A DNA stretch of 40,589 bases from Kiritimatiellia bacterium (GCA_007134465.1 SLKS01000140.1:1-40589); one strand, 5' to 3'; counted from the first letter of the stretch, positions 1 through 8,871 are shown. The notes: generated from the letters alone by a model not told the origin. Numbers and translations are program-made.

Positions 1-106
1 TAAGGACCGACAACTATCACGGCTGACCACCCTCGAATGCTTGGAGGCACAGTGCGATCCCATGCTCGATATCAAGGAGTCCGCCACCAAAATCATGGCC
101 GCTTAG
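1..106 (+). CDS. 3' end of an unidentified gene (partial)
   Basis: An open frame enters from the left edge (first full codon at base 2) and stops at TAG 104-106, giving about 34 C-terminal residues rich in Leu, Glu and Thr, with a Met-Ala-Ala end. No motif is recognisable in so short a piece. It converges on clpC, whose stop lies about 70 bases further on. It could equally be a chance open frame; only the sequence to the left can decide. Confidence 0.25.
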   Translation, partial: KDRQLSRLTTLECLEAQCDPMLDIKESATKIMAA

Positions 107-174
107 CTTAACACGTATGCCGTTCACGGGGGGGGCGTTTTTCGCACGGAACGCAACGGTTTTCCTCGCCATTT

Positions 175-2673
175 CTACGGCGCGGGCACCGCCGCCGTTT
201 TCTGCCGAAATTCGATGCGGTCGCGCTTCTTCACCGCCTGTACGGCTTCGTTCTCGGCCAGCTTCCCTTGCAGTATGTTTTCGGCCAACGGGTTTTCGAG
301 ATAGCGCTCGATGGTCCGGCGCAAAGGCCGGGCGCCCAGCGCCGGATCGAAGCCCTTGTCCAGCAGGAAGGTCTTCACCGCTTTGCCGACCTGAAGCTCG
401 ATGCCTTTGGCCGTCAACCGTTCCCGCACCTTGGCGAGTTCCAGGTCGAGAATGCCCCCCATGTCGGCGCGATCCAGTTGGCGGAAGACGAGCACATCGT
501 CGAAGCGGTTAAGCAATTCCGGCTTGAAGAATCTCTTGGCTTCCTCCAGCAAGCGGTCCTTGAGCTTGTCATGGCCGAGCGTTTCGCCCGTTTCGCCGAA
601 GCCCATGGCGCGCGCGCCGCGGGCGGAATCGAAGCCCATGTTGGATGTGAGAATCACCACCGTGTTCCGGAAATTGACATGGCGCCCGAAACTGTCGGTC
701 AACGTGCCTTCCTCGAGAATCTGCAGCAGCATGTGCATGACGTCGGGATGGGCCTTTTCGACCTCGTCGAACAGCACGACGGAATACGGACGGCGCCGCA
801 CCTTTTCGGTGAGCTGCCCGCCCTCGTCGTAGCCGACATATCCTGGCGGCGACCCGACCAAACGCGAGACGGCGAATTTTTCCATGTATTCGGACATGTC
901 GAACTGAACCAGAGCGTCGGCGTCGTTGAACATGAATTCGGCCAGCGCCTTGCCCAGCAGCGTTTTCCCGACGCCGGTCGGCCCCAGAAACACGAAGGAA
1001 CCGATGGGACGGTTTGGATCCTTGAGTTCGGCGCGCGAGCGGCGCAACGCCTTGGCCAAAGCTTCGATGGCATGCGTCTGTCCGACCACCCGTTTGGCCA
1101 GATTCTTCTCCATGCCCAGCAGCCGGTTGAGTTCGCGCCCTTCCATCTTGACCAGCGGCACGCCGGTCGCCTTCGAAACGATTTCCCGCATATGTTCGGC
1201 GGTGACGACAATCCGGCGCGCGTCCTCTTCGGCCTTCCATTTCCCGACCGTTTCCTCGAGCTGCTCTTTCGCTTTCTTCTCCTGGTCGCGCAAGCGGGCG
1301 GCATCCTCGAACTTCTGGTCGCGGATGGCCTGTTCCTTGTTCCGATGGATTTCGGCGATTTCGCTTTCCCGTTCGCGCAAGTCCGGCGGACGGGTTGACG
1401 CCTGTATGCGGACATGAGCGCCGGCTTCGTCCAGCGTATCGATCGCCTTGTCGGGCAGGAACCGGTCCGAAATGTAGCGGGCCGACAGCTTGGCGGCGGT
1501 TTCCAGCGCGTCGTCGGTGTACGAAACCTTGTGGTGCGCCTCGTAGCGATCCTTGAGCCCGTGCAGGATGCGCACGGTTTCGTCCACGGACGGTTCGTCC
1601 ACGCGCACAGGCTGAAACCGGCGCTCGAGCGCGGCGTCCTTTTCGATGTACTTGCGGTATTCCGTCAGGGTTGTGGCGCCGATGCACTGGATTTCGCCGC
1701 GGGCCAGAGCCGGCTTGATGATGTTGGACGCGTCCATGGCGCCCTCGGCGCCGCCGGCGCCGACGATCGTATGCAGCTCGTCCAGAAACACGATGACGTT
1801 CTTGCAGCGGCGCAGTTCGTCCAGCACGGCCTTGATGCGCTCTTCGAACTGGCCGCGATACTTCGTGCCCGCCACCATGAGCGCCATGTCCAGAGTCACC
1901 ACCTTCTTTTCGCGCATGATCTCGGGCACGTCGCCGGCGACCACCGCCCGGGCCAGCCCTTCCACCACGGCCGTCTTGCCTACGCCGGCTTCGCCCAGCA
2001 GAACCGGATTGTTCTTGTTGCGACGGCAAAGGATTTGTATGACGCGCTGCAGCTCGTTGGCGCGGCCGACAACGGGATCGAGTTCGTTCTTGCGGGCGAG
2101 TTCGGTCAAGTCGCGGCCGAAGGTGTTGAGCGCCGGCGTCTTGACCGCCTTGCCCTCGCCGCCTTTCGCGGGCTTGTGGGAAACAGGCCCTTCCTCGCCG
2201 TGTTCCTGGGCCTCGGCCTCGAAATCGAAGTCGGGCTCGAGCTCCTTCATGACTTCGATGCGCACGTTCTCGACGTCAATATCGAGGCGCGCGAAGATTT
2301 GGGCGGCCACGCCCTCGTCCTCGCGCAACAGGCCGAGCAGAATGTGTTCGGTGCCCACATAGGTATGGTGCAGCGCCTGCGCTTCTGCCATGGCCAAATG
2401 CAGCACTTTCTTGGAGCGCGGCGTGAACGGCGCATTGCCCACCGTCTTGGTTTCCGGTCCTTGTCCCACGGCCTTTTCCACTTCCAGCCGCACGCTTTCC
2501 AGGGAAATGCCCATGCGTTCCAGCACGTTCACCGCCACGCCTTCGCCGAGCGCGATCAGGCCCAGCAGCAAATGCTCCGTGCCCACGTAGGGATGGTTGA
2601 AGCGGTCGGCTTCCTTGCGCGCCAACTGGATGACCCGCTGCGCGCGCGGCGTAAAATTCGAAAAACCGTTCAT
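175..2673 (-). CDS. clpC: ATP-dependent Clp protease ATPase subunit ClpC
   Basis: Hsp100 unfoldase (832 aa) that feeds proteins to ClpP; in Firmicutes it degrades substrates marked by McsB arginine phosphorylation. Visible domains: two Clp-N repeats (about residues 5-70 and 82-145), first AAA+ module with Walker A GEAGVGKT (227-234) and Walker B ending FLDE (296-299), a UVR-type coiled middle segment (about 436-472), and second AAA+ module with GPTGVGKT (564-571) and Walker B VVLFDE. A Met-Gly-Phe tripeptide near 690-692 fits the ClpP-docking loop. The start at 2673 is preceded by an AGGAAG ribosome site and overlaps the mcsB stop (ATGA). The open frame extends 36 codons further upstream, but that part lies inside mcsB and is not homologous. 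It is the last gene of the ilvE-mcsA-mcsB-clpC operon. No CtsR repressor gene is seen beside it. Confidence 0.97.
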   Translation of the reverse strand: MNGFSNFTPRAQRVIQLARKEADRFNHPYVGTEHLLLGLIALGEGVAVNVLERMGISLESVRLEVEKAVGQGPETKTVGNAPFTPRSKKVLHLAMAEAQALHHTYVGTEHILLGLLREDEGVAAQIFARLDIDVENVRIEVMKELEPDFDFEAEAQEHGEEGPVSHKPAKGGEGKAVKTPALNTFGRDLTELARKNELDPVVGRANELQRVIQILCRRNKNNPVLLGEAGVGKTAVVEGLARAVVAGDVPEIMREKKVVTLDMALMVAGTKYRGQFEERIKAVLDELRRCKNVIVFLDELHTIVGAGGAEGAMDASNIIKPALARGEIQCIGATTLTEYRKYIEKDAALERRFQPVRVDEPSVDETVRILHGLKDRYEAHHKVSYTDDALETAAKLSARYISDRFLPDKAIDTLDEAGAHVRIQASTRPPDLRERESEIAEIHRNKEQAIRDQKFEDAARLRDQEKKAKEQLEETVGKWKAEEDARRIVVTAEHMREIVSKATGVPLVKMEGRELNRLLGMEKNLAKRVVGQTHAIEALAKALRRSRAELKDPNRPIGSFVFLGPTGVGKTLLGKALAEFMFNDADALVQFDMSEYMEKFAVSRLVGSPPGYVGYDEGGQLTEKVRRRPYSVVLFDEVEKAHPDVMHMLLQILEEGTLTDSFGRHVNFRNTVVILTSNMGFDSARGARAMGFGETGETLGHDKLKDRLLEEAKRFFKPELLNRFDDVLVFRQLDRADMGGILDLELAKVRERLTAKGIELQVGKAVKTFLLDKGFDPALGARPLRRTIERYLENPLAENILQGKLAENEAVQAVKKRDRIEFRQKTAAVPAP

Positions 2674-3794
2674 GACGACTTCCTGGCGGGCATGGCGGAT
2701 CGCGCGCCGGCCGCGCGTCGGCCGCGCGCGCCTTTCAGCGTGGCGCTTCCAAGCATGTCCCGCGTCATGCGCGCGCGCCATTCGTCCCGTTCGTCCGGCG
2801 TTTTGACGGCGCCGGCCATCTTCTGCAAATGCGCCGGCTGCGTCAGCAGCAGCGCCTCGTTAATGCGCCCGACGGACAAGCGTCCGATCAGGCCCAGATC
2901 CACGCCCAGCCGCAGCGCCGACAGCAAATCCACCGCTTCCTGAAAGGACAGCATCGTCGCATGCCGCACAATGCCGAAGGCCCGTCCCACATGGTCGCGG
3001 AGCGACACGCCGCGGCTCTCCAGCGCGCGCGTGCGAGCGTTCTCCTCGTGCATCGCCATCTCCAAGCCGATCTTCAGCATTCGATCGAGCAGCGCTTCCT
3101 CGCTTTCGCCCAGCGTGGACTGGTTGGAAATCTGGTACAAATTGCCCCACGCCTCCGTGCCCTCGCCGTTCAGGCCTCGCACCGCCAGGCCCATCTTCTC
3201 CAACCCTTTGGCTGCCGGCCCCATTTCGTCCATGATTCTCAGGCCCGGCAGATGCATCATCACGCTCACGCGCAAGCCTGTGCCCACATTGCTCGGACAG
3301 GCCGTGAGATAGCCGAGCGCGGAACTGAACGCGTACTCGACCCGCTGCTCGATTTCCTCGTCCAGCTCGCGCAAGCGCGTCCAGGTGCGGCGAGCGTCCA
3401 TGCCCGAGCCGATGCCCTGGATGCGGAAATGGTCTTCCTCGTTGATCATGATGGCGATCTGCTCGTCTTCCGAGACCACCACGCCGCCGCCCTGCCCCTT
3501 GTCCTGCTCGACAAGCTCGAGGCTGATCAGGCGCCGTTCTTTCAGCGTTTCGCGGTCGAGCGCATCCAAGCTGTCCATGTTCAGGAAGAGCCCGTTGCGC
3601 AGCGCGGGGATGTCGCGCAGCGTTTCGAACAGGCGTTCGCGCAAGACGCGCCGGACGCCAACGCCGGCCCAGCCCGGGAACGGCTCCCCCTTGACATTCC
3701 GCGCCAGACGGATGCGATGGCTTAGCGCCACGCCCGTGTCGCGACCGGTCGCCAGCCAGGCGCCGGGATTCTTTACCAAATCGTCCAAGATCAT
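2670..3794 (-). CDS. mcsB: Protein-arginine kinase McsB
   Basis: Phosphagen-kinase-fold enzyme (374 aa) that phosphorylates arginine side chains and so tags proteins for ClpCP. Family marks are visible: the SxRIRLARN-type nucleotide-binding stretch (25-33), the catalytic acidic motif INEEDH (117-122) followed by FRIQ, and the conserved CPSNVGTG with its reactive Cys at 166. The length is close to the Bacillus enzyme, plus a short basic tail after about residue 350. It overlaps mcsA by 4 bases upstream and clpC by 4 bases downstream, so activator, kinase and unfoldase are translationally coupled. McsB is known to need McsA for full activity; that this holds here is inferred from synteny. Confidence 0.95.
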   Translation of the reverse strand: MILDDLVKNPGAWLATGRDTGVALSHRIRLARNVKGEPFPGWAGVGVRRVLRERLFETLRDIPALRNGLFLNMDSLDALDRETLKERRLISLELVEQDKGQGGGVVVSEDEQIAIMINEEDHFRIQGIGSGMDARRTWTRLRELDEEIEQRVEYAFSSALGYLTACPSNVGTGLRVSVMMHLPGLRIMDEMGPAAKGLEKMGLAVRGLNGEGTEAWGNLYQISNQSTLGESEEALLDRMLKIGLEMAMHEENARTRALESRGVSLRDHVGRAFGIVRHATMLSFQEAVDLLSALRLGVDLGLIGRLSVGRINEALLLTQPAHLQKMAGAVKTPDERDEWRARMTRDMLGSATLKGARGRRAAGARSAMPARKSS

Positions 3795-4264
3795 TGGGTC
3801 AACGCCTTAATCCGGTCGCGCAAGGCGGCCGCGTCCTCGAAACGCTGGCTGGCCACGGCGTCCTTCAACTGTTTGCGCAAGTTCCATACGTCGCGCCGAA
3901 TCCGTTCGGCCGCCGGCGCCCGGCCCTCGTGCCGCATGCCCTTGTGCATGGAACGCAGCAAAGGCGCGACCTCGTCGGAGAACGTCTCGTAGCATTCGCC
4001 GCAACCGAGCCGGGAACGTTTGCGGAATTCGCTCAACGGCATGCGACAGGCCGCGCACTGGCGCTCGCGCGCCGGCGCGCCGGCGCGCTTCGGCAGGCCC
4101 GCGTCCGGCCCGAACAGAAATTGCGAGAGCGACAACGGCGCCTGCATCGAAAAGCCCTGCGCCGCCGCGCATGCCTCGCATACGTACAGCTCCTTGACTT
4201 CCCCGTTGCTCATGTGCTTGAAATGCACATGCGCCTCGTTCTTGTGGCAAAGGTTGCATTTCAT
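3791..4264 (-). CDS. mcsA: McsA, zinc-finger activator of McsB
   Basis: Small protein (157 aa) with four CxxC pairs (C3/C6, C29/C32, C70/C73, C88/C91), which fits two zinc sites, and a C-terminal UVR motif (about 122-157) resembling the one in ClpC. This is the standard McsA layout; the family activates McsB and links it to ClpC. The start at 4264 begins with Met-Lys-Cys-Asn-Leu-Cys, putting the first CxxC at the very N-terminus as in homologues. The open frame runs further upstream, but only as a shadow of ilvE. The ilvE stop overlaps this ATG and the stop overlaps the mcsB ATG, each by ATGA. Confidence 0.94.
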   Translation of the reverse strand: MKCNLCHKNEAHVHFKHMSNGEVKELYVCEACAAAQGFSMQAPLSLSQFLFGPDAGLPKRAGAPARERQCAACRMPLSEFRKRSRLGCGECYETFSDEVAPLLRSMHKGMRHEGRAPAAERIRRDVWNLRKQLKDAVASQRFEDAAALRDRIKALTQ

Positions 4265-5202
4265 GCGGAGGCGCCTCCGTCGCCGTCCACCGGATCGAGC
4301 CAGCCGTACGCATCCGGCGCCGCGCCCGACAGCAGGTCCATGTAGGCGGCCTGAATCTTCTCCGTGATCGGCCCGCGCCGACCGCTGCCCACCGGCAATC
4401 CGTCCACGCGCGCGATCGGAACAATCTCGGCCGCCGTCCCCGAAAAGAAAATTTCGTCGGCAACGTACAGCGCCTCTCTCGGGATGGCCTCCTCGCGCAC
4501 GGGCACGCCCTGCGCTTCGGCCAGCCTCAGCACGCAGTCGCGCGTGATCCCCGGCAGAATCGAGGAACTCGAAGGCGGCGTACGAACGATCCCGTCGCGC
4601 ACCACGAAGATGTTCTCGCCGGACCCTTCCGAAACGAAGCCGGCCGTGTCCAGCGCGATCGCCTCGTCCACGCCAATGCGCAGCGCCTCGATCTTCATCA
4701 GCTGCGAGTTCAAATAGTTGCCGCCGGCCTTGGCCAATGTCGGAAACGTGTCCGGCGCCGGTCGCCGCCAGGACGAAACCGATACGGAAACGCCGGCCTC
4801 GGCCGATTCCTCGCCCAGATAGCGGCCCCAGGACCAGACGGCGATCACGCAGCGAACAGGACACGGCAGCGGATTCAGACCCAGAACCTGCAGCCCGCGA
4901 AACACGAGCGGACGAACATAGCAGGATTTCAAACCATTGGCCCGGATCGTCTCCCGAATCGCCCGCTCGATGTCTTCCGGCGCGTAGGGAATCTCCATCC
5001 GATAGATTTTCGACGAATCGAACAGACGGCGGACATGATCCTTCAGTCGCAGAACGCAGGGGCGGCCTTGCACCTCGTAGCAGCGGATACCCTCGAACAC
5101 GGACGATCCGTAATGCAGCGCATGGCTCAGCACGTGGCAGGTGGCGTCGGCCCAGTCCACCAGCTTGCCGTCATACCAGATTTTTCCCTGTCCCCACGTC
5201 AT
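4261..5202 (-). CDS. ilvE: Branched-chain amino acid aminotransferase
   Basis: PLP fold-type IV aminotransferase (313 aa) for the last step of Leu, Ile and Val synthesis. Resemblance to E. coli IlvE is strong: HYGSSVFEGIR (30-40), the PLP lysine in AKAGGNYL (157-164, Lys158), SEGSGENIF (191-199), LPGITRD, and the C-terminal GWLDPV. A GGAG ribosome site lies about 7 bases before the ATG. It is the first gene of a four-gene operon, followed directly by mcsA with a 4-base overlap. An amino-acid biosynthesis gene heading a proteolysis operon is notable. The operon promoter should lie in 5203-5321, between this gene and tRNA-Leu; no convincing -35/-10 pair is seen there. Confidence 0.96.
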   Translation of the reverse strand: MTWGQGKIWYDGKLVDWADATCHVLSHALHYGSSVFEGIRCYEVQGRPCVLRLKDHVRRLFDSSKIYRMEIPYAPEDIERAIRETIRANGLKSCYVRPLVFRGLQVLGLNPLPCPVRCVIAVWSWGRYLGEESAEAGVSVSVSSWRRPAPDTFPTLAKAGGNYLNSQLMKIEALRIGVDEAIALDTAGFVSEGSGENIFVVRDGIVRTPPSSSSILPGITRDCVLRLAEAQGVPVREEAIPREALYVADEIFFSGTAAEIVPIARVDGLPVGSGRRGPITEKIQAAYMDLLSGAAPDAYGWLDPVDGDGGASA

Positions 5203-5321
5203 GACAAGACTCCGCGCCTGCGGCTCCGTAAAACTCCGTTCCTGATTCTTGCTTTCTTAGCGGAGGCGTCAGATCAAGGCGCTACCCTTCCCGCGCGCGG
5301 CAGGAAGCCGCCGGAAGGCGG

Positions 5322-5406
5322 TGCACCCGGAGGGATTCGAACCCCCACGGCCTCAACGGCCACAAGGACCTGAACCTTGCGTGTATGCCAATTTCACCAC
5401 GGGTGC
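5322..5406 (-). tRNA. tRNA-Leu (anticodon CAG)
   Basis: Read on the minus strand, this 85-base gene has a 7-bp acceptor stem (GCACCCG/CGGGTGC), a D arm with TGGTGAAATTGG, a 5-bp anticodon stem CAAGG/CCTTG around loop TTCAGGT (anticodon CAG, decoding CUG), a long variable arm typical of class II tRNALeu, and a T arm with GGTTCGAATCC. The 3' end reads discriminator A then CCG, so the CCA tail is not fully encoded. A short CCGCC-TTCC-GGCGG hairpin follows (about 5307-5320) and may help termination. Both strands were checked: the only sensible fold is on the minus strand. Confidence 0.95.
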
Positions 5407-5572
5407 CTCAGCCGAAAGAAAACAAGCTACCCGAACCGGAACGATATGTCAACCTCCCATTTCGCGCCTTTTCTTGCCGGGAATATCCCCGCTTCACTGC
5501 GCAAACGCAACCAGCCGGGCGCGTCCGGAAACGGCGGTGGCATTTGGTTCGCGATCTTTCGCGCAAAATGGA

Positions 5573-5701
5573 TTCTCGCCGCCGAACATGCCGGTGATCA
5601 ACTCGATACTGGGCCCGAAGAAAACACTGACGTTCATAGGGCTGGTGGTCGTCATGGCGGCGATCAGCGGGATCGTGTTCGGCATGATCATGGGATCATG
5701 A
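5573..5701 (+). pseudogene. C-terminal remnant of a membrane permease (COG0701-like)
   Basis: The frame ending at TGA 5699-5701 encodes a short run that resembles the last transmembrane helix of YraQ/COG0701 permeases: Ser-Pro-Pro-Asn-Met, then LGPKKTL, a hydrophobic helix, and a closing Gly-rich ISGIVFGMIMGS. The resemblance begins near 5573; upstream the same frame runs into the tRNA gene and carries no permease sequence. The rest of the gene is therefore missing. Read as a truncated relic, probably left by the rearrangement that brought in the neighbouring U32/methyltransferase pair. A short free-standing membrane peptide starting at ATG 5588 cannot be excluded. Confidence 0.4.
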
Positions 5702-5794
5702 AAAAGGGGGATCGGTTAACGCGTACGGCGACGCTTACGGGCGACATAGCAAGGGAAATGAGAATAGGGGTATATTGGGCGACGAATGCGCGCT

Positions 5795-6988
5795 CTACCA
5801 CTTGGCGGTTGTGAATTCATCGACAAGCTCATCGATTTCCTTCGCCAGGCGCGCTGCCTCGATACGATCATAGTGAACCGCGCGCGCAGCATGCCGATGG
5901 CAATAGCGGCACTCGTCACAGAATGTTTCCGAGCATCGGACGGTCCGAAATCCATCGAGAAAATCCGACAGCGCTTCGTTATCGATGCAGACGTTAAGCG
6001 CAAGCAACTGTTGACGCAGTCTAAACATGCGCATCATGAGTCGCCGCTCGCTCGCATCGAAGTGCGTCAGGGTTTTCAGGCTCTGTTCCTCGATGTTCGG
6101 GTGGAATCCGCGTGGGTCGCCGAACATTTCGAGAGAAACGATATCGAGCAGGTTGCCGTCGTAACGACGGGAAGCATAGGCGTTTGCGGCGCGCAACAGC
6201 CATGCTGTCGAGCGTGAACGGTCTATGATCTTGAACTCGTCGTATCCCATTGCCTCGTAGACGTGCAGGTCTTCCGGCCGAATCCAGCGGCTCATCAGAA
6301 AAGCCTCTGGATGCAGCAGCCTGTGCCGGGTGCATTGCCACAGGTAGGAATCGAACATAGCCAGTTTCCCGTTGTTTCCCCCGTTCTCCTGGGAGGCATG
6401 CCCAACACTGCACGCATGTTCGGCAAGGCACTGACAATGGTAGATGCAGGAGATATTGGCGAACAGTACTGCCCCGCAGGAAATCTCGGCCCGAATACGT
6501 TCAAGAGCCGGAAAATCCCGGGTGAATTCGCTATAAGGGAGGATCAGCGGGTCAACTCCCATCGCTTCCTGTTGCTTCAGGCGGGGAAGACTGGTTGGCC
6601 AACTGAGCACGCTTCCCCGCACTCTCAGCTCGGGAAAGTTACGCCGCACCAGGGAGACAAGAGCCAGGTTAGAGATCGCCACATTGTCGACTCCAAGCCC
6701 CGCCAGTTTGCCCACAAAATCAAGGAGAAGTCCCTTGCCTTCCCTGGTCTGTTCAAGATTCGCCAGGCATGGTGCGTTGATCAGGTAGCTGAATTCCAAG
6801 TCTCGTTCGTGGGCCGCCTGGATATATGCCGCCGCCGTATCCCAATTTACGCCGGGGAGCACGGAACCGGCCCTGCCACCGCCGACAAGATCATACGGCA
6901 ATTTGGCATAGACAGAAGACACCTCGGGAATTAATGCCAAACCGTCAAGGAGTTCGAAATCCCAGTTGGCTGCGACGCTCAGCTTCAT
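5795..6988 (-). CDS. U32-like TIM-barrel protein, Cys-rich, probable Fe-S enzyme
   Basis: 397-aa protein resembling the U32 (UbiU/TrhP/RlhA) family, whose characterised members are oxygen-independent hydroxylases or RNA-modifying enzymes rather than proteases. Visible: an N-terminal barrel start (MKLSVAANWD), a Gly-rich VGGGRAG (35-41), a central Cys cluster (C171, C181, C185, C187, C193, then C219) and a second cluster at the C-terminus (C352, C357, C360, C363, the last three as CxxCxxC). Such clusters suggest one or two iron-sulphur sites. The start at 6988 overlaps the stop of the upstream methyltransferase (ATGA), so the two are coupled. The substrate is unknown. The open frame continues 26 codons upstream but only as a shadow of the methyltransferase. 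Confidence 0.75.
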   Translation of the reverse strand: MKLSVAANWDFELLDGLALIPEVSSVYAKLPYDLVGGGRAGSVLPGVNWDTAAAYIQAAHERDLEFSYLINAPCLANLEQTREGKGLLLDFVGKLAGLGVDNVAISNLALVSLVRRNFPELRVRGSVLSWPTSLPRLKQQEAMGVDPLILPYSEFTRDFPALERIRAEISCGAVLFANISCIYHCQCLAEHACSVGHASQENGGNNGKLAMFDSYLWQCTRHRLLHPEAFLMSRWIRPEDLHVYEAMGYDEFKIIDRSRSTAWLLRAANAYASRRYDGNLLDIVSLEMFGDPRGFHPNIEEQSLKTLTHFDASERRLMMRMFRLRQQLLALNVCIDNEALSDFLDGFRTVRCSETFCDECRYCHRHAARAVHYDRIEAARLAKEIDELVDEFTTAKW

Positions 6989-7671
6989 CGTCGTCCGCCG
7001 CGTTGTTTGTGAAACGGCTTGAATCCGGTAATCCGCAAACCGAGAGCTGTTTCCGTGACGCCGCACCCTGCAAAGGCAGTCCTCCTTAGCAAATCTGTCG
7101 CCTCAACAGTGTTGTATGCGGCATTGATGGAGGCCACGAGGCTTTCCCGTACCGAATCGGAAAGCATCTGCTTTTGGAGAAAGTTGCGGGCGGAGCGGGG
7201 CAGGTCGCGGCGCAGATCGGAAAGGTATAACCTGCCTCCCGGCTTGAGAACTCTCAGGAATTCGGCAAGGATGGCGGATGGATCGAGCCACTCGTGCAGA
7301 GAGTTGCTTGAAAAGAGCGCATCAAAACTGGCGGTGTTGAACGGCATGGCCTCCGCGAAGCCGAGAACATATCGGGCCCGGTCGCCCAGCCCCAATTCCT
7401 CGGCATGCTTACAAGCCAGGTCAATCATTTCAGGATTCATATCAAGGCCGACTAGGCAAGTATCTGCTGTTCGCTGCAGCCACTCCAGTCCGAGATAGCC
7501 CGGACCGGATCCCACCTCAAGAACGGTTCCGCGCGTGATGCCGCTCTCCAGAATATCGCTGGTATTGAGCCAGCCGTTTTCTCGCAGCCTTCTCTGCATC
7601 CGGTCGTAGGCTTCCACATGGTCACGAGTCAGAGTCGGGCAGTTTGTCTCGGGAACTCTCGTTGGCAGCAT
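6985..7671 (-). CDS. Class I SAM-dependent methyltransferase
   Basis: 228-aa Rossmann-fold methyltransferase. Motif I is VLEVGSGPG (50-58), followed by the acidic LDMNPEMI loop (motif II), an FDALFSSNSLHEW segment (motif IV region) and LRVLKPGGRLYLSDL (post-motif). This is the methyltransf_11/25 pattern; small molecules, lipids or quinones are typical substrates. The ATG at 7671 follows a GA-rich stretch. It is translated just ahead of the U32-like gene with a 4-base overlap, so both probably act on the same compound. UbiE-like methyltransferases and UbiU/V-type U32 proteins both occur in quinone synthesis, which is one possible context but unproven here. Confidence 0.85.
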   Translation of the reverse strand: MLPTRVPETNCPTLTRDHVEAYDRMQRRLRENGWLNTSDILESGITRGTVLEVGSGPGYLGLEWLQRTADTCLVGLDMNPEMIDLACKHAEELGLGDRARYVLGFAEAMPFNTASFDALFSSNSLHEWLDPSAILAEFLRVLKPGGRLYLSDLRRDLPRSARNFLQKQMLSDSVRESLVASINAAYNTVEATDLLRRTAFAGCGVTETALGLRITGFKPFHKQRGGRR

Positions 7672-7783
7672 CTCTTCGTTCGCCCTCTAGCCTTAACAAA
7701 AAACAGGACGACTTGTCGGGCAACTGACGGCGGTGACCGATGGCAATCCCGCGCGCACCGTACCTGACGTTACAAAAGCGGCT

Positions 7784-7949
7784 TGACTAGACGGCATCCG
7801 AAAAGGGTCGGCGATGCCTGTCATTCCGAGCCTGCGAGGATTCTCGCTTCGCGAAAACCCTTTGTTTAGCGGCGTTCCGCCGAGATCCCTCGCAAGCTCG
7901 GGATGACAACCAGTACAGGCAGACCCTTTTCGGACAGGCTCTGACTAGA
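7784..7949. mobile_element. MITE-like palindromic element with possible 8-base target duplication
   Basis: A non-coding element bounded by 13-base inverted repeats (TCCGAAAAGGGTC at 7797-7809 and its complement at 7922-7934). Inside each end is a second inverted segment, CATTCCGAGC on the left and GCTCGGGATG on the right, so most of the element folds on itself. The octamer TGACTAGA occurs just outside both ends (7784-7791 and 7942-7949), as expected for a target-site duplication. No transposase is present, so this would be a non-autonomous element. GTCATTCCGAGC-type palindromes are known as dispersed repeats in many bacterial genomes. Confidence 0.6.
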
Positions 7950-7974
7950 AAGGGTTTGTCCTGTTTGTGGCCTC

Positions 7975-8018
7975 TCAGCCAAATTGTCCCGGCCTTATGG
8001 CCGGGACAATTTGGCTGA
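7975..8018 (-). terminator. Perfect 20-bp hairpin, probable terminator of the barrel-protein gene
   Basis: A perfect inverted repeat, arms 7975-7994 and 7999-8018, loop TTAT. It starts 16 bases past the stop of the minus-strand outer-membrane gene. There is no T tract on either side, so a classical intrinsic terminator is not certain; it may instead protect the mRNA 3' end or act in both directions. Confidence 0.55.
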
Positions 8019-8034
8019 TGACAACGAATGCCGC

Positions 8035-8718
8035 CTAGAACTTGAATGTTCCGCCAATGCTGAAAAAGGTGCGGTCTATATGAGTTGCCTCAACATACAC
8101 GGATATGTTGTCCGTGACGCTGTATGTGCCACCCAAAGCCACGGCCGGGTCGGTGTCGGAATTTGAATCGCTATAGGACTCTTGTCTCTCGACCCCGCGA
8201 AACTGCGCAGTGGAAGACCCTTTGAACTTGGTCTGCTGGTAGCTTATGCCAACGGCTCCGTACAAGCTGAACGTTTCACTAAGCGGCTTGCTTGCCAGCA
8301 AGGCGGCATTGATCGTCATCAGGTCCGTGTCGGTCTTCCATGATGAAGAGCCGTGCACCCACGAATGACTGCCCTTGTCGCTGAACCGCGCAAATCCAAA
8401 CGACATCCGCAAAGCCGCATCAAACGGCAGTTGAACAGGCAGCACATATTTGCCGCCGAGCAAGAAGTAGGGCTCCGCATCCATCCGGTCGAAATCAACC
8501 ATGCCGATGCCGCCGAAAACAGAGACTCCCTCCATGAACCCGTATTGAGCGCGAAGGCCATAAAGGTTGACGTCGCTTTCGATGGAAACTCCACCTGAAA
8601 CGCTCGTGTCTCCCTTGGAGACATTCGCGGTATCGGCATAGGGGACTCCCAGCCATGCGTGAGCTTGCGACCCCAGCAAGGCGGTTACGACAAAAAGGCT
8701 TGCAACAATTTTCTTCAT
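8035..8718 (-). CDS. Outer-membrane beta-barrel protein of unknown function
   Basis: 227-aa exported protein. It starts with a signal peptide (MKKIVASLFVVTALLGSQAHA, cleavage after AHA near residue 21). The rest alternates short polar and aromatic stretches typical of an 8- to 10-stranded barrel and ends in Phe (GGTFKF), the usual C-terminal signal for outer-membrane insertion. The ATG at 8718 has an AAAGGAC ribosome site; the frame is open for 45 further codons upstream without homology. It is monocistronic, with a hairpin after the stop. No specific family is recognised; OmpW/OprF-like small porins or adhesion barrels are possible. Confidence 0.8.
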   Translation of the reverse strand: MKKIVASLFVVTALLGSQAHAWLGVPYADTANVSKGDTSVSGGVSIESDVNLYGLRAQYGFMEGVSVFGGIGMVDFDRMDAEPYFLLGGKYVLPVQLPFDAALRMSFGFARFSDKGSHSWVHGSSSWKTDTDLMTINAALLASKPLSETFSLYGAVGISYQQTKFKGSSTAQFRGVERQESYSDSNSDTDPAVALGGTYSVTDNISVYVEATHIDRTFFSIGGTFKF

Positions 8719-8871
8719 TGTGGATGTCCTTTCATAATGGATTGCTAGATGTTTCACCTGTTTCACATCATGCTGTACACGTGGTTTTTCTTGTGGCCCA
8801 CCTCCTCCATATCGTAAAGTAACCGAACGCCTTGCATGCGCGACCGCCAGCAACCCTCAATGCGCCAAGCT

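Noticed and set aside
1414-2943. Long plus-strand open frame (509 codons) opposite clpC
   Set aside because: Antisense shadow caused by GC-rich codon use; clpC has all its motifs on the minus strand. The same reasoning removes the long antisense frames at 13203-14939, 15127-16527 and 26420-27781.
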